Made by a program: the position numbers and the translations under genes. The notes under the pieces were generated by a model. The model did not search any database. It was given only the letters and a program-made list of their open reading frames with translations, and had not been told where the DNA came from. DNA of 64,000 nucleotides from Hypomyces perniciosus. Its lineage: Eukaryota; Ascomycota; Sordariomycetes; Hypocreales; Hypocreaceae. Location of the stretch: contig SPDT01000004.1 of NCBI GenBank assembly GCA_008477525.1, positions 1,240,001 to 1,304,000 of the forward strand, in the 5' to 3' direction. Positions 1 through 10,537 of the stretch are shown piece by piece (the stretch's first letter is position 1; every line of letters starts with the position of its first letter).

Positions 1-184
1 CCGGGGAGGTATTTGGATACACACACATAGAATCGATACACAAGGATAACAGATCCTTCGAGATAGATGCCATTATACATAGATGATTAAGAAAATCCAT
101 TATCCTGATATACTCCAGCTCTAATTACAACATGGCCATCTCTCCTTTTGAAACAACTTGTGCTGACTTTTATCTCCCAAGCCA

Positions 185-1710
185 TTATTCAGTCTTCTTC
201 GGCTCAGACGGGACTCCATACCAGCAAAACAGCATCGCCACTAGCAGAAAAAGGACAATGGGATGAAGCACCCACGTACCAGCAGCCTGTGCGAGCAAAC
301 CCGTAATGAACGGTCCCACCGCGCCGCCCATGGCACCGCAGGCACTGATCGTTCCCATACCACTCACCGCGTCGCGATGCGAGAGGCCACGTAGAAACAC
401 AGCTGCAGAGCAGGGGTATATGGGCCCCAGGAGAAGGCCGACAATGGACACAGCGACCGCGTTACCGATGATGTTTGGCACCGCCCAGACGAGAATCTGG
501 AACGCAATAGCGCCGATTATAAGTCCGTACACGAAGACCTTCTCGCCAATCTTCTGCGCCGGAGCTGTCAGGAAGAAACGGCCGATGGTAATGCCGGCCC
601 AGAAGCCGGAAGACACGTAACCGACCGATGAAGGGTCGCCTCCGCGGGTGTTGATGAGGAAGGAGATGACCCATCCCGAGATGGATACCTCGGCACCACT
701 GTATGCAAAAATGAACGTCGATCCCAGGAGAACAACACGCTGCTTCAGTGTTGCCATCATGTTTTTCAGGATCGAGCCGCCAGCCAATGACTCCCTCTCT
801 CGCATTGCTGCTCCCTGCTCCTTCTCATACCGCCAGAACGCCCAAACAGACAGCAACAGCGTGACAAATCCCATTCCCAGAGTGAGGAAGTAGTAGCGGT
901 TCCAGGTCGCGTGTGCAACGGTCACAATAGCCGTGGCGATAAGGGGACCCGTCGTGCCGCCAATGCCGTAGCCCCCATGCAGCAGGCCCAACATGAATGT
1001 TCCGTTTTGTAGGCTGTTGCAGAAGATGTTGGCCAAGGAGACATTGAGAGCAACGCCGAAGCCCACAAAGAAGAATCCGGCAACGACCACACCAAACGGC
1101 GCGCCAGCGACAATCGGAATGTATGAGCACGCCACCAACCCCTGTCCCAGACCGAGGAGCTTTGCTCTCCCAAGCTTCGCTCGCAAGCCGTCGAGGAAGA
1201 CGGCTGCGAAAATAAAACCAAGCGTTTGGCCCACGAAGATTAGTGACACCACAGCATAACCGATGTTGTAATATCTGAATCCTTGGTTAGTTGTGCTCAT
1301 CAGACCGTTTGCGGCATCATGCCAAGGACTTACTTCTCTATGTAAGGGATGAGAGCACCAGGTGCGCTATCGTTCAGAGCATTGCTAAAGTTGATCAAAG
1401 TCACTGCAAGCAGTCGGAATCTATTCATATACGGGTCCCAAACGCTGGGCATGGCCTCCACAGCATCAGCAGAGGGTATCGGGCTGGCCGGTCTACTCCT
1501 CTCGAGATCATCATCACTCTGTGGCGTGACGGCACCCGAAGCCACCCCGTCATTGCGTGGTACCCTTGGGAGTTCAATCGAGTCTCCTTTGTGAGGAGCA
1601 CCAGGATATGTCCTTGGGACAGCCCTCGCCGGTGCTGTGAGTGGAGTAATATCCTCCTCTTTAGGGTCGGACTTGACCTCCACGAGGTTACGCAGCATCA
1701 GTGCGTCCAT
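185..1710 (-). CDS. MFS transporter, fucose-permease/Bsc6-like
   Basis: Membrane carrier of the major facilitator superfamily, substrate unknown. Two exons join: 1710..1334 and 1274..185, with a 59-nt intron (donor GTAAGT, acceptor TTCAG), giving 488 aa. The first ~100 residues are a hydrophilic, Pro/Ser-rich cytosolic tail. The membrane part starts at FRLLAVTLINFSNALNDSAPG, and the exon join gives PYIEKYYNIGYAVVSL, a motif typical of fungal carriers of this subgroup. About eleven to twelve hydrophobic segments follow, ending in a short charged tail (SEPKKTE). The start ATG at 1710 is the first in frame. It is divergent from the eIF1A-domain gene across a ~0.9 kb spacer. The family assignment is firm; no transported compound can be read from the sequence. 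Confidence 0.9.
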
Positions 1711-2620
1711 CGTGGGGATTATGGATATGAACTGTCAACACTGGATATTATGTATATTTTGCAGACGAGCTGTAAACGAACGAAAAAATACTATAGGCGC
1801 AATATGAAGTTTGTGGTATCAAGGGAGAAACTTGCGCCAGCCCCAACCAAAGTGAGCTTGGGAGCTAAATATACGCGCCATGGCTAAGCTGTACTCCGTA
1901 GGAACAAATCTTTTCAAGCGTTGTCGGCACGGAATAGCTTCTTTTGCTGACGGCGGAAAAAAAGATGGCGCCCAATAACCCATGTAGTCGTGTCATGTGG
2001 TCGAAGAGGTCCGATGGTCGTCGCCATAATACGATTGCGGGTCAACGATGTCGGTCCGGGATGGGTTCCCATAGTGGCGGAGAAACTCACAACACCAACA
2101 CGCTCTACTATATGAAATCCCCCGATCGTGGACAGTGAGGCATCGGGCTTGTCTCACAAATTGGACAAATCCTACCGCCACCAGCCGAGGTCCAGACCAA
2201 TAGGCGAGGAAAATGTATTCGCCTCACTTGCAATCCTAACGCCGTTCTGCATCGACGGAGATCGCCAGGGTCAACGGGCCGGGGCAAGCCATACAGAGGA
2301 TATCCACTCCGGAATTCCACCGATTGGAACGGCAACATGTCTTAGATCGATGTGGGATTGGTTGCTGATGGTGTCGGTGACGGTCCTGAACCGGACCCGC
2401 CAAACGAGGAAATTCCGCCCGGTTTCTACCAAGTGATTTGTTGAAGCTTGAACCTGGTCTAAAGCTCCGAGCTCCGGATGGCGTATCGTTATGACGGGGA
2501 GGTGGCGTCTAACGGTGTATGCCCCTCCATCCAAGACCCGCTCTATTACCGTCCCCCACAATCAATTTTGTCATCTTCTTGTGCACATCGCTTCAGCCAT
2601 CGGGGATTATAAACGTCGTC
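1711..2620. other. Divergent intergenic region
   Basis: Promoter space shared by the MFS gene and the eIF1A-domain gene. It contains one copy of the recurrent TACTCCGTA element near 1892. The short open frames here show no family features, and no RNA gene is visible. Confidence 0.6.
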
Positions 2621-3081
2621 ATGGGTCGGCCAAAGCGCAACGTTCTCGCTGCGGCGCAAGAGGCGCTGTCCCCTCCTGATGCTCTAGAGCCCAATCAGAC
2701 CATCGTGCGCGTCATAAAGCCGGAAGGAAATAACTTGTACACCTGCGAGCTGCCAAACAAGAAACCAGTGGTCCTCGAACTTGCCCAACGATTTCGCAAC
2801 ACCATCTGGATCAAGCGCGGGGGATTCGTGTTGGCAGAGGGATATCCGACAGACACTCGGGATACCAGGGCAGCTGGGGAAATAGTCAACATCGTGCGCG
2901 ACGAGAAACAATGGCGAAAGCAGTCCTATTGGTAGGGCCTGGTTGCCAGATCGATATCTGCATTTGTGCTGAATGAAACTCTAGGCCGAAAGAATTTTCG
3001 AAAACCGATCTCGATATTAGCGATGACGAAGACGAATCCAACGTCGGAAAGATGCCCCCCAGCGATGACGAAGAGGACTGA
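2621..3081 (+). CDS. eIF1A/S1-like domain protein (EIF1AD type)
   Basis: Small RNA-binding OB-fold protein related to eukaryotic EIF1AD, a nuclear relative of translation factor eIF1A. Exons 2621..2931 and 2985..3081 give 135 aa; the 53-nt intron has donor GTAGGG and acceptor CTAG. The ATG at 2621 (MGRPKRN) was chosen because homologs start there; an upstream in-frame ATG at 2519 would add 34 residues without domain features. The OB fold spans about residues 25-90 (NQTIVRVIKPEGNNLYTCEL, then IWIKRGGFVLAEGYP). The second exon supplies an acidic tail ending DDEED, which is lost if the intron is missed. The gene is convergent with ALG3, with only 46 nt between stop codons, so the 3' UTRs probably overlap. 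Confidence 0.88.
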
Positions 3082-3127
3082 GGCAGCCCTGTTGTGCCAC
3101 TAGCCTCGCTACTCGTTTGCGAACCCA

Positions 3128-4547
3128 TCACCTCCTCTTCTTAGCTTCAGCCGCCTGTGTTCGTTGATCTGAAGGAGTGCTTTTCCCTGAGCCGAAATAT
3201 GCCATGGCAACTGTAATCGCAAGGATATTCACCACAACGGCTGAGCTGACGATGGTGCTTGGGAAGACATTCCAGGCCCATTCTTGCGCTACCCACAAGG
3301 GGACAACAATAGCCAGATTTGGCGAAGCTGTCCATAGCAAATACGGCGTCGCCCAAGCGAGATAGGCATAGAATTGGTAGTGGAGCGACCTGGCGAAGAG
3401 TAGGCCGACCACGTTGGCGGATAGGATGGCAGACATGACATATTGGGGGGTGACAACTCGGTTGGACACTTGGACCTCGGGTGACACACCCCGAATGAGG
3501 CATGCGACAATGTTGGTGATACTCTGTTCGGCAGGTCGGAGCCATTTGGCCGAGATGAAGATGAGAAGGACGATGGCATGAAGAGCGAGCAATATCGTAG
3601 CGAGCGAACGGCTGAGGAACAGTTCTTCGCCTAACATTCGCCAATTGACCGTCCACTCGAATTTGAATTGTCTCGAAAGCTCAAACGCCCGGCCAAGGTA
3701 TCCTGCCCAATTCTTGGTGATGAACGGGATAGCAATGACCAGCTGCACCTGCGCCATCAGCCACGCCAGCCGTATGCTGCCCCAGAAGCCTCGTCCTAGG
3801 AACAACACAACCGCAACGGCGGGAAGGACGAGCAGGAGTGACATCTTGATTCCAAGTCCCACGGTGTATGCCAGGCTTCCCAACGTCCATGCTCCCCGCT
3901 GAAAGAAGAATATCGCAAGCCATAGGAAGAATGTGGCGAAGCAGTCATTGAAGCATCGCAGAACAAAGACGCTGTGGAGTCGCTTCGAGAGGATCAGGAG
4001 GGGAAAGATATATGGCGGAACCTGAATTTGGCACATTTCTTAGTCAGGGATCTTGTCAGGTCAACAAGAGACATTGGAACCCACCTTGGCTTTCCAGTAG
4101 CAGAGCATCACCAAACTCAGTGTCGCCATGTATAATACACCAAAGATTTGCTGGGCCAGAAGAATGTTTTTGCCATTGTTTGTCAAATAGTACAGTCCAG
4201 TGTATATGTAAACGTGGGCAGCTGGGTAGACCAGCGGTCCAGTGCCACCCTCAATCTTTGGGTAGTCGCGCTCTCCATTGACGAATTGCGTGACTTGTTC
4301 CATGTATGCCACCCAGTCGATCTCGGTGTCTAAGGATATAATCGCATTGTTAACGTTCGGGATTGCTCCAGAGCTGCATGTCTCGGTGCCACTGACAAGG
4401 GACTTTCCAGATAATCAGGCCGCAGAGCATCGCGTCCGCCAGCCAGAGAGCCAGCGGGATAAATTTGGACAGCGAATGACGGCCATTGGCAACGTCGAGA
4501 ACAAATCCTAACGCCTGCTTAGGCATCGACTTGTCGGATTGAGACAT
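3128..4547 (-). CDS. ALG3: Dol-P-Man:Man5GlcNAc2-PP-Dol alpha-1,3-mannosyltransferase
   Basis: ER membrane mannosyltransferase of family GT58. It adds the first dolichol-phosphate-mannose-derived mannose to the lumenal N-glycan precursor. Three exons (4547..4397, 4329..4085, 4021..3128) with introns of 67 and 63 nt give 429 aa. The first join creates [16 protein letters not shown], the family's diagnostic N-terminal loop, followed by [15 protein letters not shown]. The later [26 protein letters not shown] motif and about ten hydrophobic segments are also typical. The tail is basic (EAKKRR), consistent with ER retention. Length and motifs match functional fungal Alg3, and no key segment is missing. 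Two copies of the TACGGAGTA-type element flank its promoter near 4713 and 4735. Confidence 0.95.
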
Positions 4548-4797
4548 GGTGTGCCTTTGACAAAAGCCTCGGCTTCTAAAGATACGCAAACGCAAAGGGT
4601 GTTGGTGCAGGAGTGCAACGTGGAGCTTCACGAAATACTCCGTACATAGCATCGGAAAACGCTCACTAAATTTCCCCGAGACCCACATTGAATGGACATA
4701 CATACATACAGAGTACTCCGTACCGACAGCACGGTACGGAGTACTAATACCGAAACCCACGATGCTGATTCTGGGACTCTCGATGCATCGTGATTAT

Positions 4798-6077
4798 TTA
4801 ATCCCACGAAAACAGCTTCGGTTCTCCATCCAGATTTTCTCCCCGTCTCTTGCGAATCTCATTCACCAGTTCCACAACTCTCTCAGCACAGCCATACGAT
4901 CCTTGATATCCCCAGCCCGCATGTCCGTAATTGTGGACAATCGAAGTCTCCTCGTCCAAAGCCTGCTCTTCAATCCTCACGCCGCCGTGTCGATACGGCC
5001 GCAGTCCAACATTGTGTCTGATGACGTCGAGGCCCTCGATGCCCTTGCCCCCAGCAAGAGCTGGCCAAACTTGCACGACTCGCTTCATGATGCGCAGTGC
5101 CACGTTGGGGTCGGGGACCGACTCCCAATTACCCAGGTCGTAGGTGCCGCCGAGAATAGTGCCTCCGCCGGCAGCGCGCTGCATGATGTAGATCATTTCA
5201 AAGGGGCTATCATCGGTGCCTGACGTGCCAATCATTGGGTGACATTCGTTCCGGATGAGGACCGTTTGCGCGCGAGCAGGAGTCATGGTTGTATCCAAGA
5301 CGCCCCCGAGCTTGAGAGACCCTAAGGCTGTTGCGTTGATGATGACGGAAGCTGGCTCGCCAGTATGGCTCAGGCCCTTGGCATCGCTAATGTCCGACAG
5401 CACTGCACGCTTGAACACAACCCCATTCTTGAGACACTGGCCAACGAGCCATGCGAGGTAGATTGGTGTGTTGATGCACACGCTCGTGAACTCAAATCCG
5501 GATTCATGTTCGGGAATCAGTTCATCCGGACTTAGCTCACGATAATCTGTGAATACAGACTTATACCACGGGTTTTCTGCGAACAAAGGCATCGTAGATA
5601 CAAGGCCTCCAGCTTCCATGTCTTTCCGCCGTCTAAACATGCGAGCTTCTGCGAGGGCCATTTATTAGTCGCACTGAACACACAGGACCCATAAGAGCGA
5701 ACTCACTCTGAAAATGGATTCCGGCCTCGGGAACGTCTTCAGTCAATCGCCTTAGTTCAGGCCATGTCCGACTCTCCCATCTGCTCTGCTCCTCTAGAAC
5801 CATCCTGCGCGTCTGCTATCAGTTCAATCCCATCGAGTAGTGCTGCATCAGAAGAACCCACGGCATCACATTGGCTCCGGCCCATGGCGATGCATATTCG
5901 ATGTCATAATCACCGGGCATATGTTTTGCAACCACCGTGATCTTGTTGGCCTTGCTTTTGGACAACAGAAGCGCTGAGGTGAGGCCACTCACGCCGGCCC
6001 TTGGCGATGGTTAGAAAGAGGGGCATTTAGCACAAATAAACCAGAGCTCACCCGACTACGACGATTGTGTTTGCCAT
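4798..6077 (-). CDS. D-amino-acid oxidase (FAD)
   Basis: Flavoenzyme of the DAO family that oxidises D-amino acids to imino acids with H2O2 release. The proposed exons 6077..6052, 5999..5870, 5812..5707 and 5648..4798 give 370 aa. The first join creates the FAD-binding motif [16 protein letters not shown]. The middle contains YASPWAGAN and [13 protein letters not shown], and the C-terminal region has the family signature [15 protein letters not shown]. The second intron is uncertain: a TGA and a TAG near 5820 force its removal, and donors at 5869 (GTGATG, 57-nt intron) or 5857 (GTTCTT, 45 nt) both keep frame; the first is used here. The protein ends FSWD, so no PTS1 peroxisomal tripeptide is seen, which is unusual for a fungal DAO. 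It lies 0.56 kb downstream of, and on the same strand as, the Lys2-like enzyme. Confidence 0.88.
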
Positions 6078-6635
6078 TTTATTTCGCAACGAAGATAATA
6101 TGAAATCAGGTCGACTTTTCTTGCCGGCTAACTGAAACCTGTTGACATTATCTCGAGAGGTATTCGGTAGGTAGTACTTTATACCTACGGAGTGCTCCAT
6201 ACATCATATGGTGCGCCATGTGCGGAATCATGTGCGGAACCATGCGGAGTCATTAGGCTCGGCATGCTACTATCGGCGCTTTCTTTGGTGAGCGTCCGTA
6301 ACCCTTCTCGTTTATGACCCCCTAATGCTCCGAGATAGGCGTGCCACCTATTGATATGATATGACAGGTGTCAAGGCAGGAAGTTGTGCTAAAGAACAAC
6401 TATGACTCTCATCCCGGTTAATTATCTACAAGCTGAATTTACAACAATGTCCAAATCCACAACGCAGACGATTCTATTACCACTTTCATAAACTTACAAT
6501 CACATTTCATTCATGACCTTTTTTGGATATTTGATATAGCCTTCTCAAGTTTTGCTGGATCTATAGACTATGTCTATATACTACTCTAATTTCTTAAACT
6601 CATATCCTACACAGCAACCCTCGTGGAACCGAGTC
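6078..6635. other. Spacer between Lys2-like enzyme and D-amino-acid oxidase
   Basis: It holds the 3' region of the Lys2-like gene and the promoter of the oxidase. A near-match to the recurrent element (CTACGGAGTGCTCCAT) lies at about 6184. No gene is seen. Confidence 0.55.
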
Positions 6636-9600
6636 TTACGCCTTTGAAGACCTGCCACCAACGCGACTTGCATCTAAAGCCTGTAGTCTCGCCTCGTCGA
6701 GCTCAGGCAAATCTCGCTGTCCCTTCGTCGATGGTGCCGGCAGGAAGCCAGTTGCAACAAGATACGCCAGATACATCCCACGAGTCTCAAGATCAACGGC
6801 ACTCGCAGCTAGAGGGTCCTCCTGGTCCTTAGCATACAGCTTCAACACTGCTGCAGCATTGGCATCGTCTAGCTCAGGGGCAATCGTGTTCGTGGGCAAG
6901 TCTCCCACCACGAAGTGAAATAGCGGGAGCAGGGCATACTCCTCCTCCCCTGCGTTATCACTGACATATTCCTTGACCTTTTCTGTCCACTCTTGGTAGG
7001 ATATCATTGGTACGGAGTACCCGTACACTTCCAGAGCACCAATCCACTCGTTCATTGTCGGTCGAGGATGGCCTGTGACCTGAACCACGCCAAGAGACTT
7101 CCCAAGAGCAGATGGCAAATGGAATGCTGCAGCAGTGACAATGCGACTGACTTGAGTGACAGGGACCGCGTTGACTGTGTTTGCAATGTCAGGACGCGCT
7201 CCCACCTGCAAACATCCCTTCCATAATCGAACCAAGAAGTCGTCCACCACGGAGATGCCTGACGCTGAGTCGCCGGTGATATAACCCGATCGAATAATGG
7301 CTCCAACAAGACCTCGTCGCCCGGCTTCGCGAACTATGAACTCACTCGCCCACTTGGCCTGGCCATACCCGTTGCCGAGACCCTTGCGACTACCCTCCAG
7401 GTCATCCGACTCCAGCACACCGGTCTCGGACTCCCGCGAGAGTCTGACGTAGTGCTCGCTATCCAGTGTTGAAGTCGAGCTGACGAATGCCAGCCGCTTG
7501 GCCTTTCCAGTAGCGCAGAGACGGATACAAGCCAGTGTACTGAGCACATTGGCTGCCCGCAGACTGGAGTATGGCAGCATCCAGTTAACCTGAGCGCCGT
7601 TGTGAATAACAACATCTATCTCATCGCAGAGGCGATTCCATGCGCCCTGTGATAGACCGAGCTGTGGCTTGGAGATGTCGCCTACGACAACCCCAAGTCT
7701 GGATGAGGATACATATGTTGGGGACCATAAACCGTAGGCCTTGAGTGTGGTCTCGAGTCGAGCGAGACCTGCTGATGAGTCCTTGGCTCTTACATGTGCA
7801 ATAACGCGCGCCTGGGTAGGGCCCTCGAGGAGTTCATGTAGAATGTACGAGCCTAAAAACCCCGTAGCACCAGTTAAGAACACAGTAGGGGTAGTATTGG
7901 TAAAGTCATCAATCGCCGCTCGAATGGTTCCGGGAAGTTGACGAACGAGATCCCTCGCATCTGCCGCGTACGCCTCGTCTTCTGCCGTTCCATCTCCAGG
8001 AAGAGGCATCGCATCGAGGCGCAGACCGATAGGATCCCGGGCACGGTCAATCTCCGCGGCAAGGGCCTCAAGAGTCTGTGATTTGAATATCACGCTTACT
8101 GGTGAGTCAAGATCTTTCCATTCTTTCTTTATATGGAAAAACATCTGCTGTGCAAGGATGGAATGGCCGCCTTCATCAAAGAAGTTGGAATCCGGCACGA
8201 ACATTCGTGCAGAGCGATTAGGAAGAACCAATGCCCATATCTTGGCTAGTCGGGTTTGTGTGTCTGTCATGTTAGCAGCCATGGATGAGGCCCTCCTTTT
8301 GGCGAAAGCAGCAAGATCCGCCTCTTCGGGGAAAGGAAGTGAGGGCTTGTCGACCTTGCCATTCGGATCTCGAAAGATGTTAGTTCGTACACCCAATCCA
8401 TGGAGGAGAGTGTCTTGACTTACTCAACGGCATTCGAGCCAAGGGAATTAAGATGCTGGGAACAGCGTATTTAGGGACCTTGGCAGCCAGGAATTTCTTA
8501 CAGTCTTCAGATAGGGACTTGAATCGTCTCAACATTATGGGCATTGTCATATCCTGCATATCCTGTTCAGCCAATCTCTCATGGCCTTGCTGCTGAAGGT
8601 GTTGAAACCATCTCTTTGTCTCGGGGACAAAGTATGTGACGAGCGTCTGCTCCTCATCCTTGTCTCTTCGAACAATGGTGATGTTTTCACACACGAAAGG
8701 GTGCTGTGACAGGTGTCCATCGATCTCGCCCAGCTCAATCCGAAAACCGCGGATCTTGACCTGCGAATCGACACGGCCAGTACATTCAACGCTTCCATCA
8801 GGTCGAATTCGCCCAAGATCGCCTGTTCTGTAAACACGGTCTCGCGGTCTCTTGTAAAACTTTCTCCAGGGCTCTTGAGCCCCAGAAGCTTCCTGTTTCT
8901 CATACTCCTGAGTCCATTTGGTTGGACCAACGAACCAGTTAGGTAGAAATTTGGATCGGTTAAGTTCAGTTGTTCTTTCATCGTCTCCAAGGTATCCCTC
9001 TGCAAGCCCAGCAGCTCGGATAAACAGTTCCCCTTGCTCACCCACTCCACAGAGTTTGTTCCTGTCTTCGCGATCGACAACTAAGAGCTGAACATTCAAG
9101 ACACCCTGGCCAACCGGCATCACATCTGGCAACAGATCCAGAAACGCAGAATCGTCGGCCTTGCTTGGAATCTCGAAAAATGACACGGCGCGCTGGGACT
9201 CCGTCGATCCATAGTAATTGATGACGGTAACGTTGGTTGCAAGATCGCGCAACTTTTGACAGTCCTTCTTGGTGAGGAGATCGCCGACAAAGAAGGCATT
9301 TCGAAGAGACGGAATTTGTGCTGTGGCACCGCCGACAAGGATCTGACCCATGGCAGGAGTCAAGTGAGTTACTGTGACATGGTGCTCCCTCATCCACTCA
9401 GCGAGTAGCTCGTAAGCGATTACGTCTGATGGAGGAATGACGATTTTGGCGCCCAAGAAGAGCGGGGTGAAGATGTCTCTCTGATTTCCAGCAGTTGGTT
9501 AGACTTAACTCTTACATAGTTATGATGGATTGCCTCACTTGAATTGGGTCGTGGACAATGCCAGACAGCATAGTGAAACTGTCTTCTTCTGAGAGGCCAA

Positions 9601-10537
9601 ATCTCTCTGTCGTCCAGGGGAAGTAATATGTCAATGAGAAATGGCACCCTTGGACACCCTTTGGCTTCCCCTCAGATCCGCTCGTGAAACTCAGAGTTGG
9701 AACCGAATCTGGTCCGACAAGAACGTCGGGGACAACCTCTCTGCTGAGGAACTGGGGCTCAAGGCAGTCCTTGCCCTCAACATCGCCTCCCTTAAGATGC
9801 CCATCGTCGAGAAGCTCCAGTGCCGGAACAGTAGATTTGATATGTAGGTTGCTTGCGATGAAATCTGTGACAGTGTCTGAGAGCTTGTCAAATTCCTCAT
9901 TGGCCTTTCGAATACAGACGAGGAACCCGGGATTCGCAATCTCCAACAAAACCTTCTGGCGCTCTGGGGGATACTGTGGATCAAGAACACTGACGGTGGC
10001 ACCAGCTTTGAGAGCTCCCATATAGGCAACCACGAGGTCAACCCTTCGCCATTGTCAGTCAACGACACGAAAGGAAAGCACAAGAAGAACCGACCCCCGG
10101 TAAGCGTATATCATGACAACATCTCCCACTCTACACCCATGAGCTAGAAAATGATGCGCTAACTGGTTAGAGCTCTCATTGATCTGTCGATAAGTAAAAG
10201 TGCGCTGAGCAGTCCGAGGGCCCCCGGTTTCGACAACACATGTTCTATTTGGAGACCGTTTCGCATTGGAAGCAAATATCTCGTGTATAGCTATGGTAGG
10301 GGGGGGGGGGTATGTCAGAATCTATCCAAAGAGTAATAAACTCGTGTCACTGCCTACCTCCACGATATCCGCCCCAATCCAGGTTGATTGTCGGGTCAGG
10401 GAGTGTAAACTGAGTGATGCTATCACGCGACATTTCAAGCAGGGAAAGTCTCGATGGATGTACATTCTCTCCCATCCTGTTGTTGGTAGTTGCCACAGTA
10501 TATATAGATAGTCAGAATCCTCCAACTTGGTGAGCAT
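6636..10537 (-). CDS. Lys2-like adenylation-thiolation-reductase enzyme, N-truncated
   Basis: Large NRPS-like carboxylate reductase closely resembling alpha-aminoadipate reductase (Lys2). It would adenylate an amino or carboxylic acid, load it on a phosphopantetheine arm and release it as an aldehyde with NAD(P)H. Six exons (10537..10527, 10476..10358, 10290..10095, 10043..9539, 9480..8424, 8368..6636) keep frame and give 1206 aa. A-domain motifs: LSFTSGSEGKPKG (~226), YYGSTESQRA, YRTGDLGRI, QVKIRGFRIELGEID, NPNGKVD (~630). Carrier motif DEGGHS puts the attachment serine at ~699. The reductase domain has FLTGATGFLGSY (~793) and YGQAKW (Tyr964, Lys968). Authentic fungal Lys2 is nearly 1400 aa with a condensation-like N-terminus; here upstream frames hit stops at once, so that part is absent or decayed. 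The 11-nt first exon has a weak GTTGGA donor. It is therefore a paralog or a partly eroded LYS2. Confidence 0.83.

Noticed and set aside
1291..1887. 198-codon plus-strand ORF
   Set aside because: Antisense shadow of the MFS gene's first exon; no family features.
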